A stretch of DNA of 64,000 nucleotides from Muribaculaceae bacterium Isolate-110 (HZI) (GCA_003762875.1 RIBL01000007.1:1-64000), one strand, 5' to 3'; shown: positions 1 to 9,419, counted from the stretch's first letter. The notes: generated by a model from the letters alone, not told the origin. Numbers and translations: made by a program.

Positions 1-78
1 AACGCCTACCCAATAGCCGCATGTAGCCCCAAGCCACGTGCTAATCTTTCGTTGTGTCTAAAAACATATTATAAACAC

Positions 79-101
79 GAAGTGTTGGAAATCAGCACTT
101 C
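79..101 (+). other. Stem-loop in the pheA leader
   Basis: A nine-pair stem with one G-U pair (positions 79-87 with 93-101) and a five-base loop lies just upstream of the prephenate dehydratase start. It may be the terminator of a gene outside the window or a leader structure. No clear TAnnTTTG box is visible between it and the start codon. Confidence 0.35.
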
Positions 102-120
102 ACAATAAAAATATTTTCGA

Positions 121-966
121 ATGAAAAAGATTACGATTCAAGGTGTAGCCGGGTGTTTTCATGATGCGGCAGCCCATCTATATTTTGAAGGTGAAGATGT
201 CGAGACAATTTCTTGCGAGACATTCCCCTCAATGTTTGAGACGCTTGCCTCAGACGCATCATTGCTGGGTATAGTGGCTGTGGAAAACACCATAGCCGGG
301 CCTCTGCTTCAGAATCATGAATTGCTGCGCCAGAGCAACCTGCGTGTGACAGGTGAACTGAAGCTGCGCATCTCGCATGTGCTCTGTGCCCTCCCCGGAC
401 AGAAAATCGAGAATCTTACTGAAGTAAATTCTCACCCTATGGCACTCATGCAGTGTGAGCAATATCTGCGCCGTCATCCCAATCTTAAGATAGTGGAGCG
501 ATTTGACACCGCGGGAAGTGCCGAGGAGATAGCCCGCGACAAGCTGACCGGCCATGCCGCCGTGTGCGGACAGTATGCCGCCGAGCTGTATGGTCTGCAC
601 ATACTCGAGCGCGGCATCGAGACCAACAAGCGCAATTTTACCCGTTTTCTCATACTTGCCGATCCTCTTGTGGCGGCAGAGATCGGTCCGAAAGAGAAGG
701 ATGTCGACAAGGCTTCGATCGTGTTTACGCTTCCCCACACCCAGGGCGCGCTATCAAAGATTCTGACCATACTGTCGTTTTACGATGTAAACCTCTCCAA
801 GATTCAGTCGACGCCGATTGTAGGCAGGGAGTGGGAATATCGCTTTTATGTCGACCTTACATTTGACAGCGTGCTTCGCTTCCATCAGGCGATTGATGCC
901 GTAAGGCCTCTCATACGTGACCTGAGTATTCTCGGAGAATATGCAGAGGCTAAAGTGACACATTAA
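121..966 (+). CDS. pheA: Prephenate dehydratase
   Basis: Converts prephenate to phenylpyruvate, the committed step of phenylalanine synthesis, in the cytosol. The 281-residue length fits the monofunctional family: a catalytic periplasmic-binding-like domain to about residue 185, with the VENT segment at 54-57 and the catalytic TRF motif at 174-176, followed by a C-terminal ACT domain (about 197-275, with GALSKIL). ACT domains of this family bind phenylalanine for feedback control; the usual ESRP segment is replaced here by KIQSTP, so feedback properties may differ (inference). It opens a plus-strand operon with an aminotransferase, DAHP synthase-chorismate mutase and prephenate dehydrogenase, a common Bacteroidales arrangement. 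Confidence 0.95.
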   Translation: MKKITIQGVAGCFHDAAAHLYFEGEDVETISCETFPSMFETLASDASLLGIVAVENTIAGPLLQNHELLRQSNLRVTGELKLRISHVLCALPGQKIENLTEVNSHPMALMQCEQYLRRHPNLKIVERFDTAGSAEEIARDKLTGHAAVCGQYAAELYGLHILERGIETNKRNFTRFLILADPLVAAEIGPKEKDVDKASIVFTLPHTQGALSKILTILSFYDVNLSKIQSTPIVGREWEYRFYVDLTFDSVLRFHQAIDAVRPLIRDLSILGEYAEAKVTH

Positions 967-1017
967 ACAAGTGGCTCAAGAATACAGAGTATAAAGTTTT
1001 TAGGATATCTCTTCATT

Positions 1018-2175
1018 ATGGATATACAACCCTCACAAAGAGTACAGCAGATCAAGGAATATTATTTCTCGACCAAACTTAAGGAGATTGCAGCCCTCAG
1101 AGCGCAGGGCGTCGATATCATATCGCTCGGCATAGGCGGTCCCGACCTGCCGCCTCCGGCTTCGGTAATCGAAACAATGACCGAGGCGATACACAACCCC
1201 TCCAATCACGGCTATCAGCCACATGTCGGAGTGCCGGAGTTGCGGGAAGCGTTTGCCCGCTGGTACAAGCGTTGGTATGACGTGGTGCTTGACCCCAAGT
1301 CGGAGATACAGCCGCTTATCGGCTCGAAGGAAGGTGTGACCCACATCTCGCTTACATTCATAAATCCCGGTGACAAGGTGCTGATACCCGACCCGGGTTA
1401 TCCGACCTATTCGTCCATAAGCCGCATGGCCGGAGCCGAGGTGCTGACGTATGACCTGACTGAAGAGAACGGATGGCAGCCCGATTTTGATGCCATTGAG
1501 CGTCTTGACCTGAATGGTGTGAAACTCATGTGGCTCAACTATCCGCATATGCCCACCGGTGCACGGGCCCGACGTGAGACGTTTGAGCGGGCCATAGACT
1601 TCGGCCGCCGTCACGGCATAGTCATCGTGCATGACAATCCTTACTCGTTCATACTCAACAGCGAGCCTATGAGTATTATGTCGGTGCCAGGTGCGAAGGA
1701 TATAGCCATAGAGCTTAACTCGCTGAGCAAAAGCCATAATATGCCCGGATGGCGTGTCGGGGTGGCGGTGAGCAATCCCACGTTTCTGTCATGGGTGCTC
1801 CGTATCAAGAGCAATATCGACTCGGGTCAGTTCAAGCCGCTGATGCTTGCCGCAGCCCGGGCTCTCGACGAGGGTCCCGAGTGGCATGACCGTCTCAACG
1901 AGGCCTATGCTTCGCGCAGAGCCATAGCCGAGGAGATTATGGCCGAGCTGGGCTGTACATTCGACCCAACGCAGTCGGGTCTGTTCTTGTGGGGCCGCAT
2001 CACTGATCCGGATGTGACGTCGGAGCAACTGGCCGACCGCATACTCAAGGATGCCCGAGTGTTTATCACTCCGGGATTCATATTCGGCCGCAACGGCAAC
2101 CGTTACATACGCATCTCGCTCTGCGCGCCTGAGGATAAGCTCTCGGAGGCGTTGACGCGAATCAAAAACAGTTAA
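1018..2175 (+). CDS. PLP-dependent class I/II aminotransferase
   Basis: A 385-residue fold type I aminotransferase. The N-terminal SLGIGGPDLPPP segment and the PLP-binding lysine in SLSKSHNMPGWR (K238) are visible, as is a C-terminal RISL arginine that would bind the substrate carboxylate. The sequence resembles the aspartate/LL-diaminopimelate aminotransferase group, but its place between pheA and the DAHP synthase-chorismate mutase gene suggests that it transaminates phenylpyruvate and 4-hydroxyphenylpyruvate, finishing Phe and Tyr synthesis. Exact substrate is inference. The gap to pheA is 51 bp and to the next gene 29 bp, consistent with one transcript. Confidence 0.9.
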   Translation: MDIQPSQRVQQIKEYYFSTKLKEIAALRAQGVDIISLGIGGPDLPPPASVIETMTEAIHNPSNHGYQPHVGVPELREAFARWYKRWYDVVLDPKSEIQPLIGSKEGVTHISLTFINPGDKVLIPDPGYPTYSSISRMAGAEVLTYDLTEENGWQPDFDAIERLDLNGVKLMWLNYPHMPTGARARRETFERAIDFGRRHGIVIVHDNPYSFILNSEPMSIMSVPGAKDIAIELNSLSKSHNMPGWRVGVAVSNPTFLSWVLRIKSNIDSGQFKPLMLAAARALDEGPEWHDRLNEAYASRRAIAEEIMAELGCTFDPTQSGLFLWGRITDPDVTSEQLADRILKDARVFITPGFIFGRNGNRYIRISLCAPEDKLSEALTRIKNS

Positions 2176-2204
2176 TCGAAAAAAACAATAACACTTACTA
2201 TAAG

Positions 2205-3272
2205 ATGGAAAATATAGAACCTCTCGCGATAGACGGCGTGGAACTCGGCCGTCCTCTCATAATCTCAGGCCCGTGCAGTGCCGAAACCGAAGAGCAGGTG
2301 CTCGCGACAGCGCGTGGGCTTGCACGTGCAGGCATCAAGATATTCCGTGCAGGCATCTGGAAACCCCGCACCAAGCCCGGAGGCTTTGAGGGAGTGGGTG
2401 TGCCCGGCCTTGCCTGGCTCACCAAGGTCAAAAAGGAGACTGGCATGAAGGTGTCGACCGAAGTCGCCAACCGCGGACATGTCGAGGCGGCTCTCGAGTA
2501 TGGCGTGGACCTCCTTTGGGTGGGGGCAAGAACGTCGGCCAATCCTTTTGCCATGCAGGAGATAGCTGATGTGCTGCGTGAGAGCGGCCAGGATATCCCT
2601 GTTCTTGTGAAGAATCCCGTCAATCCCGACCTGGAGCTGTGGGTGGGTGCTCTCGAGCGTCTTTACAATGCCGGCATACATCGTCTCGGAGTGATACACC
2701 GAGGATTTTCGACCTATGGCCCTCAGATATACCGCAATCATCCCCAGTGGCGCATACCTCTGGAGCTCCGCCGCCGTTTTCCCTCGCTGCCTATCATTTG
2801 CGATCCGAGTCACATCGGAGGCAAGCGCGAGCTTATCGCTTCGCTTTCGCAGCAGGCTCTCGACATGGGTTTTGACGGCCTGATTATCGAAAGCCACTGT
2901 GACCCCGACTGTGCATGGAGCGACAGCAAGCAGCAGGTTACGCCAGAGGTGCTCGGGGTGATACTTGACAACCTCGTGTTTCGTGACGCTCCCGTTCCTA
3001 CCGAAAATCTTGTGCATCTGCGTCGTCAGATCGACCAGCTTGACAATGAGCTTATCGAGATTCTCGGCAAGCGCATGAATATCTCGCGCGAGATTGGCGC
3101 ATATAAGAAGGAGCACAACATGCCTGTGGTCCAGGCCGGACGTTATGACGACATCATGACTACCCGTGTGCTTGCGGCCAAGGCTATGGGCATGAGCGAG
3201 GATTTCATGCGGGCCGTGCTTTCGTCAATACATGAGGAGTCGGTGCGCATACAGGTGGAACTCAATAAATAA
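2205..3272 (+). CDS. Bifunctional 3-deoxy-7-phosphoheptulonate synthase / chorismate mutase
   Basis: Fusion protein of 355 residues. Residues 1 to about 255 are a class I-beta (KDO8P synthase-like) DAHP synthase with ISGPCSAET, the KPRTKPGGFEG segment and the late CDPSHIGG motif; residues about 265-350 are an AroQ-type chorismate mutase (LRRQIDQLDNELIEILGKR, then the ISREIGAYKKE helix). It therefore catalyses both entry into the shikimate pathway and the branch from chorismate to prephenate. In related fusions the mutase domain mediates feedback by prephenate or chorismate. It is flanked by the aminotransferase and tyrA; the 3-bp gap to tyrA indicates co-transcription. Confidence 0.95.
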   Translation: MENIEPLAIDGVELGRPLIISGPCSAETEEQVLATARGLARAGIKIFRAGIWKPRTKPGGFEGVGVPGLAWLTKVKKETGMKVSTEVANRGHVEAALEYGVDLLWVGARTSANPFAMQEIADVLRESGQDIPVLVKNPVNPDLELWVGALERLYNAGIHRLGVIHRGFSTYGPQIYRNHPQWRIPLELRRRFPSLPIICDPSHIGGKRELIASLSQQALDMGFDGLIIESHCDPDCAWSDSKQQVTPEVLGVILDNLVFRDAPVPTENLVHLRRQIDQLDNELIEILGKRMNISREIGAYKKEHNMPVVQAGRYDDIMTTRVLAAKAMGMSEDFMRAVLSSIHEESVRIQVELNK

Positions 3273-3275
3273 GAC

Positions 3276-4049
3276 ATGAAGATACTGATACTTGGAGCCG
3301 GCAAGATGGGGTCGTTTTTCTGCGACCTGCTTTCGTTTGACCACGAGGTGGCTGTCTATGACCTCAGGCCGGAAAAGTTGCGCTTCACGTTTAACGCCCA
3401 GCGTTTCTCGAGTCTTGACGAGATTGACGGATTCGAGCCTCAGCTTGTCATAAACGCTTCGACGGTCAAATATACGCTCGATGCGTTCCGACAGGTGTTG
3501 CCTCATCTGCCCAAGGCGTGTATCATAAGCGATATAGCATCGGTCAAGACGGGGTTGCCCGAGTTTTATGCCTCGTGCGGACATCCGTATGTGAGCACCC
3601 ATCCCATGTTTGGCCCGACCTTTGCGTCGCTGAGCAATCTGAGCAACGAGAACGCCATCATCATCTCGGAGGGCGACCATCTGGGCAAGGTGTTTTTCCG
3701 CGACCTGTATTCGCGTCTGCGGCTCAATATCGTGGAGTATACCTTTGAGGAGCATGACGAGACCATAGCCTATTCGCTCTCCATTCCGTTTGCCGCCACG
3801 CTGGCGTTTGCTTCGGTCATGAAGCATCAGGAGGCTCCGGGCACTACGTTCAAGCGTCACATGCAGATAGCCGAGGGGCTTATGAGCGAGGATGAGTATC
3901 TTGTGAGCGAGATACTTTTCAATCCTCACACTCCCTCGCAGCTTGAGGGCATCGTGGGCAAGCTCAGCGAGCTGCTTGAGATTGTGAAACGCCGTGATTC
4001 GGGAGCCATGTCGGATTATCTTGCACAGGCGCGTGATCATATTAAATGA
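3276..4049 (+). CDS. tyrA: Prephenate dehydrogenase
   Basis: Oxidatively decarboxylates prephenate to 4-hydroxyphenylpyruvate for tyrosine synthesis. The 257-residue protein begins with a Rossmann nucleotide-binding loop (ILGAGKMGSFF) and carries the HPMFGPT segment of the prephenate-binding site followed by a helical dimerisation region. It is short and lacks a C-terminal ACT domain, as in other stand-alone Bacteroidales versions. It completes the four-gene aromatic operon: with pheA and the fused DAHP synthase-mutase every step from the pathway entry at DAHP and from chorismate to the keto acids is encoded here, apart from the middle of the shikimate pathway. Confidence 0.92.
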   Translation: MKILILGAGKMGSFFCDLLSFDHEVAVYDLRPEKLRFTFNAQRFSSLDEIDGFEPQLVINASTVKYTLDAFRQVLPHLPKACIISDIASVKTGLPEFYASCGHPYVSTHPMFGPTFASLSNLSNENAIIISEGDHLGKVFFRDLYSRLRLNIVEYTFEEHDETIAYSLSIPFAATLAFASVMKHQEAPGTTFKRHMQIAEGLMSEDEYLVSEILFNPHTPSQLEGIVGKLSELLEIVKRRDSGAMSDYLAQARDHIK

Positions 4050-4050
4050 T

Positions 4051-5037
4051 GTGGCTGTGGGGCTGATATATGAAATAGAAAGTCTTGCTGAACTTCGCGC
4101 TTATCTGTTGTCGGCAGAGGATTCCGAAGCCTTGAGAGAAGAACTCTTTGACGAGTTTCTCAAGTATGCCGACTACAAAAATGTTTCTGATTGGAACAAG
4201 GCTGTACGTCTGTGTGAGGCATTGGCTATAATCGGGTGGGGCGGCCACGAGCCGCTCGAGGCTGTGAGAGGAACATACTTCAACGGTAATCCCGAGACAT
4301 TTTTCTTAAATCGTTATTCAGAGACGCGTTTTGTCGATGCAATATGGTCAAAACGTGTCTCCGGATACACGATGGAGGCCGGACACACGAATTTTTTTGC
4401 ATCGTCCGACGACCAATTGCATCGTCCGACTGTGTTGCAAAGTTACCCTGTGACAGAGTATGTAATGGAGGGGTGCCTGGCATCTCAGCGCAATTGGATT
4501 GCCAAAAATCCTATCAGAATAATCCGTGGTCTTGACAATTGCTATCCGTCATCCCGGCCGGTAATTGACAGTGTCGAAAATGTGTTGCAGAAGGCTCTTG
4601 ACCAGCATATGCGTCCCGAGTTGTACGGCGAAGAGATAAACCGTATAGTAATCACATGCTCCTATAGCTTTTATGACAATGCCCATTGCAAGACCAACTA
4701 TGTAATCGCTGACGAAAGTCTGCGGCTGAGACCAAAGGACTTTTATCCAAAGCTTCTGACGATGTATTCGTCTGAAGAGATAGAGCGTGAAGGCTATTAT
4801 TTGCGCAACCGTTTCAGTATAGGCCCTTTCAGACGTGACACCGGCAATATTTATGTCACTATCGTGCTTGAGCGAGAGTTTAGCATGATGGACTATCAGG
4901 AGCAGCGAGAGATGTTGGCTACGTATTTTCGCACTGTGCTTGAACGTATTGCTGCCAGACAAAAGGGCAAACTTGCCTATGATTTTGCTCTGATGATGTC
5001 AGATTTCAATCGGCTGCTTGATAAGTGGCTTGAATGA
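4051..5037 (+). CDS. Conserved-looking hypothetical protein
   Basis: Not recognised. The open frame extends upstream to 3994 inside tyrA, but the GTG at 4051, one base after the tyrA stop, is a more plausible start (about 328 residues); GTG 4057 is possible and no strong Shine-Dalgarno helps, which is usual in Bacteroidota. The product looks soluble, rich in Tyr, Arg and acidic residues, with no signal peptide, membrane segment or motif that I can name. It ends with a four-base ATGA overlap with porQ, so it is probably translated in the same operon. Its base composition is more A/T-rich than tyrA or cmk. A 14-bp direct repeat (4397-4410 and 4417-4430) lies inside it, in different reading frames. 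Confidence 0.7.
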   Translation: MAVGLIYEIESLAELRAYLLSAEDSEALREELFDEFLKYADYKNVSDWNKAVRLCEALAIIGWGGHEPLEAVRGTYFNGNPETFFLNRYSETRFVDAIWSKRVSGYTMEAGHTNFFASSDDQLHRPTVLQSYPVTEYVMEGCLASQRNWIAKNPIRIIRGLDNCYPSSRPVIDSVENVLQKALDQHMRPELYGEEINRIVITCSYSFYDNAHCKTNYVIADESLRLRPKDFYPKLLTMYSSEEIEREGYYLRNRFSIGPFRRDTGNIYVTIVLEREFSMMDYQEQREMLATYFRTVLERIAARQKGKLAYDFALMMSDFNRLLDKWLE

Positions 5038-6110
5038 AAATTAGGCCGCAATATAATAAAGCCATGAGTGGAATCGTTACAAAAAGTATGAGGCTACGTC
5101 TTATAGATATAATAGCTGTTGTACTGGGTGTGTTATTTCCTGAGGCGATTTCCGCGCAGAGTGGGGGTGACACGTTCTACTCATTCCTTAATATACCGTC
5201 ATCTACCCTTGCCTACGGTCTGGGCGGAATGAACATATCGAATATCGACGATGACATAAATGCGTCGGACCGCAATCCCGGTCTGCTCGGCCCCGAGGTC
5301 GACATGCAGATCGGGATTAACTATATGCGCTATGTGGGTGAAAGTAATTTTGCCGGGGTGAAGTTTGGCCGCAGGGCCGGCGATCACGGCGCGTGGGCGG
5401 CCGGAGTGCAGTATTTCGGCTACGGGTCAGTCAAGGGTGCCGATGTCAACGGTGTGCTGACGGGTGATTTTTCGCCCAAGGACATGGTGTTTTCGGCCAC
5501 TTATGCCCATGATATCACTGACACATGGCGTGGAGGTGCGAGTGTGAAATATATTTACTCCACATATGATGCCTATACGGCCATGGCGGTTGCCACTGAC
5601 CTGGGTGTCAATTATTATGATGCCGAGAGTGACTTGTCGTTCTCGGCCATGCTTGCCAATCTCGGCGGTCAGATCAAGCGGTTTGACCGTCGTTATGAGC
5701 GTGTGCCCGTCGACCTGCGTGTGGGCATGAGCAAGGGGCTGAGCGGAGTGCCTCTTGTGCTGTCGGTGACCGCTCATGATCTCACCAGGTGGCATCTGCC
5801 GTTTTATGACAACGGTGACGGCACCGAGGGTGACACTCCGCAGCTCAAGGATAAGTTTATGAGCAATCTTTTCAGGCATCTCGTGTTTGGGGCTGATTTC
5901 CGTCCGTCCGACAGCTTTCATATCGGCCTTGGCTACAATTACCGCACACGCACGGATATGTCGACCTACAAGCGCAGTTTTCTGTCGGGGTTTTCGGCAT
6001 GTCTGGGGCTGAATGTGAGCAGTTTCGGGCTGGGGCTTGCCTTGTCGCAGCCTCACACGGGGGCTACAACCATTATGCTAAACATATCAACACGTCTATA
6101 TGAGTTCTGA
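5034..6110 (+). CDS. porQ: PorQ-like type IX secretion outer-membrane protein
   Basis: A 358-residue outer-membrane beta-barrel protein. A signal peptide (hydrophobic core IIAVVLGVLF, cleavage after ISA) starts at about residue 19, so an internal ATG at 5088 is an alternative start. The mature part opens with the PorQ hallmark TFYSFLNIPSSTLAYGLGG and continues as amphipathic strands with many aromatic and glycine residues, ending in aromatic Phe. PorQ is a known accessory of the Bacteroidota type IX secretion system, linked to the PorU/PorZ attachment complex. The order porQ-cmk-ispH is typical of the phylum. The start codon overlaps the previous stop and its own end overlaps cmk by 11 bp. 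Confidence 0.88.
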   Translation: MKIRPQYNKAMSGIVTKSMRLRLIDIIAVVLGVLFPEAISAQSGGDTFYSFLNIPSSTLAYGLGGMNISNIDDDINASDRNPGLLGPEVDMQIGINYMRYVGESNFAGVKFGRRAGDHGAWAAGVQYFGYGSVKGADVNGVLTGDFSPKDMVFSATYAHDITDTWRGGASVKYIYSTYDAYTAMAVATDLGVNYYDAESDLSFSAMLANLGGQIKRFDRRYERVPVDLRVGMSKGLSGVPLVLSVTAHDLTRWHLPFYDNGDGTEGDTPQLKDKFMSNLFRHLVFGADFRPSDSFHIGLGYNYRTRTDMSTYKRSFLSGFSACLGLNVSSFGLGLALSQPHTGATTIMLNISTRLYEF

Positions 6111-6804
6111 TTCAAAGATTATCATAGCCATCGACGGGTATTCCTCGTCGGGCAAAAGCACTATGGCCCGTCAGCTTGCTTCGGCCATAGGTTACCGTTA
6201 TATCGATTCGGGTGCCATGTACAGGGCGGTGACCCTCTGGGCCATGCGTCACGGGTATGTGTCGCCGGGTGTCGAGCCGGAGGTCGGGCCTATCGTGGCC
6301 GCTCTTGCTGACATCAGGATTGACTTTCTGGTCGACGGACCGCGCCAGCTCACGACTCTTGACGGCGAGGTGGTCGAGAATGAGATACGCTCGCTCGAGG
6401 TGAGCAACTGTGTGTCGCCCATAGCGGCTATTCCCGAGGTGCGTCGCGCGCTGGTGAGGATGCAGCAGGCGATGGGCCAGAGCAAGGGCATAGTCATGGA
6501 TGGCCGCGACATCGGCACGGTGGTGTTTCCGCAGGCTGAGATGAAGGTGTTTTGCGACGCGTCGGCCGAACGCAGGGCCGAACGCCGCTATAAGGAGTTG
6601 CTCGGGAAAGGGGCCGAGGTCACTTATGAGGAGGTGCTCGAGAATGTGCGCACCCGCGACCACATAGACGAGACTCGCTCGGAGGGCCCGCTGAGGTGTG
6701 CCGCCGACGCGGTGCGTCTTGACAATTCGGCCATGACCATCGAGGAGCAGAACGCGTGGCTGCTTGACCTTTACCGTGAGCGTACAGCCCAATCAGACCG
6801 TTGA
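6100..6804 (+). CDS. cmk: Cytidylate kinase
   Basis: Phosphorylates CMP and dCMP with ATP to the diphosphates in the cytosol. The 234-residue protein has the P-loop GYSSSGKST near residue 13, the YIDSGAMYRAVTLWA segment, the GRDIGTVVFP loop around residue 140 and the ASAERRAERRYKEL lid region, all hallmarks of bacterial Cmk. Its start lies inside the end of porQ and its stop is two bases before the ispH ATG, so translation is probably coupled through porQ-cmk-ispH. Confidence 0.96.
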   Translation: MSSDSKIIIAIDGYSSSGKSTMARQLASAIGYRYIDSGAMYRAVTLWAMRHGYVSPGVEPEVGPIVAALADIRIDFLVDGPRQLTTLDGEVVENEIRSLEVSNCVSPIAAIPEVRRALVRMQQAMGQSKGIVMDGRDIGTVVFPQAEMKVFCDASAERRAERRYKELLGKGAEVTYEEVLENVRTRDHIDETRSEGPLRCAADAVRLDNSAMTIEEQNAWLLDLYRERTAQSDR

Positions 6805-6806
6805 GC

Positions 6807-7694
6807 ATGAAGAGTAATCCGGTGGTTGAGATTGATGCCAGTTCGGGCTTCTGTCACGGAGTGGTCGGTGCCATACGCAAGGCCGAGGAGGAGCTGGAGC
6901 GCACGGACGCCCCTCTCTATTGTCTTGGCGACATAGTGCACAACAATGATGAGGTGGAGCGGCTCGAGCGCAAGGGGCTTTCCACCATCACCCATGATGA
7001 CCTGCCTCGGCTTGCCGGGGCGAGGGTGTTGCTGCGTGCCCACGGCGAGCCGCCGTCGACCTATGGCCTGGCCCGGAGGCTGGGCATAGAGATTGTCGAC
7101 GCGACGTGTCCGGTGGTGCTGAGGCTGCAGCGTCGCATAAAGGAGACTTATGACAATGATGCGTCGCGTCCGCAGATAGTGATTTACGGCAAGGCGGGAC
7201 ATGCCGAGGTCAACGGCCTGGTGGGTCAGACCAACGGCGAGGCCATTGTGGTGGAGAATGTGTCGCAGCTCGACGACCGCATCGACTTCGGGCGTGACAT
7301 CGCTCTCTATTCGCAGACCACGATGTCGCTGAGCGGATTTGCCGAGATGACGCGCGAGATAGAGCGTCGCAAGGCCGATGGCGTGGAGTTCAGATATTTC
7401 GACACCATATGCCGTCAGGTGGCCAACAGGGTGAATCACCTGCGCGACTTTGCGGCGGCCCATGGTGTGGTGCTGTTTGTGGCGGGAGTCAAGAGTAGCA
7501 ACGGCAAGGTGCTTTTCAAGGAGTGTCTTGACGTGAATCCGCGCACGTATCTTGTGTCGGGGTCGGCCGATTTTGACCCCGCGTGGATCGACGGGGCCTC
7601 GTCGGTAGGCATCTGCGGGGCCACTTCCACTCCGCGCTGGCTCATGGAGCAGGTGCGCGACACTGTGATGAACCATCTGAGCGACAGGTCATGA
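6807..7694 (+). CDS. ispH: 4-hydroxy-3-methylbut-2-enyl diphosphate reductase
   Basis: Last enzyme of the MEP isoprenoid pathway, reducing HMBPP to IPP and DMAPP with a [4Fe-4S] cluster. The three conserved cysteines are in SGFCHGVV, DATCPVV and DTICRQVANR; the AHGEPP histidine and the STPRWLM C-terminal segment are also present. I set the start at ATG 6807 rather than the in-frame TTG at 6801, giving 295 residues, because the family normally starts just before the first cysteine segment. Its stop overlaps the next gene's ATG by four bases. Confidence 0.95.
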   Translation: MKSNPVVEIDASSGFCHGVVGAIRKAEEELERTDAPLYCLGDIVHNNDEVERLERKGLSTITHDDLPRLAGARVLLRAHGEPPSTYGLARRLGIEIVDATCPVVLRLQRRIKETYDNDASRPQIVIYGKAGHAEVNGLVGQTNGEAIVVENVSQLDDRIDFGRDIALYSQTTMSLSGFAEMTREIERRKADGVEFRYFDTICRQVANRVNHLRDFAAAHGVVLFVAGVKSSNGKVLFKECLDVNPRTYLVSGSADFDPAWIDGASSVGICGATSTPRWLMEQVRDTVMNHLSDRS

Positions 7695-8020
7695 GAGGGC
7701 GTGGCACTAAAGGATTGCTGACGGCGGCGGCTGTGGCTGCCGTGATGCTGGCCGCCATGGCGGTGTCGTGTGGAGGCTCGGACGGTGTGAGCCGTCATGT
7801 GCGTGACCGCAAGGCTTATGCTCTGGGGCAGGAACATGGCGAGCGGGCGGTGGGTCTGCGTGACAATGAGGCCGCTCTGCAGGATGCTCTGCTGGATGTG
7901 CGTGCGCGCATCACCAATATTCACGACAGGCTCGGGGCGCAGGCTTCGGCCGATTATGAACGTGGTTTTACGGATTACATTAAGGCCAATGACGACTCAT
8001 TGGCCCGGGTTCTGTTCTGA
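7691..8020 (+). CDS. Small lipoprotein of unknown function
   Basis: A longer frame opens at 7583 inside ispH, but the ATG at 7691 overlaps the ispH stop (ATGA) and is followed by a clean lipoprotein signal: basic MRGRGTKG, an alanine-rich hydrophobic stretch and a lipobox ending AVSC at residue 32. The mature 78-residue part is charged and helical with no family I recognise. It should be an envelope lipoprotein exported by Sec and lipidated at the cysteine. It lies 11 bp before thrC and is probably part of the same transcript. Confidence 0.75.
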   Translation: MRGRGTKGLLTAAAVAAVMLAAMAVSCGGSDGVSRHVRDRKAYALGQEHGERAVGLRDNEAALQDALLDVRARITNIHDRLGAQASADYERGFTDYIKANDDSLARVLF

Positions 8021-8031
8021 AACGTATCAGT

Positions 8032-9348
8032 ATGAAGTTATATAGCACAAACCGACAATCGCCGACCGTGGGGCTGAGAGAGGCCGTGATGACGGGACTG
8101 GCACCCGACGGTGGACTGTATATGCCCGAGCGTATACCTGTGATACCGGCGGCTTTCTTCAACAATATATCCGGGATGAGCGTGCGCGACATAGCGTTTG
8201 TCGTGGCCGACCTCATGCTGGGCGACGAGATAGACTCTGCCGAGATAAGGCAGATAGTGAACGATACATTTACCTTCGACATCCCTCTGGTCAAGGTCGA
8301 GGACAACATCTATTCGCTCGAGCTGTTTCACGGCCCGACGTATGCTTTCAAGGATGTGGGGGCGCGATTTCTGGCCCGCATCATCGGGCATTACTCCTCG
8401 CGCCCGGGCTCGGGCAAGGTCAAGGTGCTCGTGGCCACATCGGGCGACTCGGGCGGGGCGGTGGCCGCCGGCTTCAAGGATGTGCCGGGGGTGGAGGTCT
8501 ACATTCTCTATCCCTCGGGACGGTTGTCGCGCATGCAGCGCGAGCAGCTCGACGTGGCCGCAGGGGCGGTGCATCCCATCGAGGTGCTGGGCACGTTTGA
8601 CGACTGCCAGCGGCTTGTGAAGGAGGCGTTTGGCGACGGGGAGCTGCGCAGGGAGTTTGAGCTCACGTCGGCCAACTCCATCAACATCTGCCGCCTGTTG
8701 CCCCAGATGTTTTACTTCTTTCACGCTTATGGAGTGCTTGCCGGGCGTGAGGAGGGCGACATGCACGGGCGTGTGGTGATGTCGATACCATCGGGCAATC
8801 TCGGCAATCTGACGGCCGGACTGCTTGCGTGGCGCATGGGGCTTCCGGTCAAGCGTTTTGTCGTGGCCAACAATGTCAACGATGTGACGGTCGACTATCT
8901 GCTCACGGGCAAATTCATCCCGCGGCGGGCTGTCAGGACGGTGGCTTGCGCGATGGATGTGGGCAATCCGTCAAACATCTCGCGCATCCTCGACATGTTT
9001 GCGGGCGACTACGGGCCCATCTCGCGTCTGGTCAAGGGGCATTCCTACAGTGATGACGACATACTTGCCTCGATGTCGCGCACCTATTCGGCCGACTCGT
9101 ATCTTCTCGACCCTCACGGGGCGTCGGCCCTTGCGGCCCTGCGCGATGACATAAAGGAGGGGGAGACGGGCATATTTCTTGCCACGGCCCATCCCGCCAA
9201 GTTTGCCCGCACCGTCTGTGACGCCACGGGCGTGGAGCTCAAGAGCCCTATGCGGGCCGCGGGCACGCACCGCGGGGCGCAGCATCCGCGCATATCGGTG
9301 TCATACGAGGCTCTTAAAAAGATATTGACCCACACAACCAACGGCTGA
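8032..9348 (+). CDS. thrC: Threonine synthase
   Basis: Converts O-phosphohomoserine to threonine with PLP. At 438 residues it matches the longer bacterial/yeast-type family: N-terminal MKLYSTNRQSPTVGLREAV, the PLP lysine in TYAFKDVGARF, the phosphate-gripping ATSGDSGGAVAAGF loop and SIPSGNLGNLTAG. Its start is 11 bp after the upstream lipoprotein gene. No homoserine kinase gene is seen adjacent. A 71-bp gap without obvious terminator follows. Confidence 0.95.
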   Translation: MKLYSTNRQSPTVGLREAVMTGLAPDGGLYMPERIPVIPAAFFNNISGMSVRDIAFVVADLMLGDEIDSAEIRQIVNDTFTFDIPLVKVEDNIYSLELFHGPTYAFKDVGARFLARIIGHYSSRPGSGKVKVLVATSGDSGGAVAAGFKDVPGVEVYILYPSGRLSRMQREQLDVAAGAVHPIEVLGTFDDCQRLVKEAFGDGELRREFELTSANSINICRLLPQMFYFFHAYGVLAGREEGDMHGRVVMSIPSGNLGNLTAGLLAWRMGLPVKRFVVANNVNDVTVDYLLTGKFIPRRAVRTVACAMDVGNPSNISRILDMFAGDYGPISRLVKGHSYSDDDILASMSRTYSADSYLLDPHGASALAALRDDIKEGETGIFLATAHPAKFARTVCDATGVELKSPMRAAGTHRGAQHPRISVSYEALKKILTHTTNG

Positions 9349-9419
9349 CCTCAGACGTTGTAACCGTAGAGAGAAAGAATAACACAGATTTAATCATCCA
9401 TTCTAAACATATACTTATT

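Noticed and set aside
6801-6806. TTG start for ispH
   Set aside because: ATG at 6807 fits the usual N-terminus and leaves the cmk stop unaffected.
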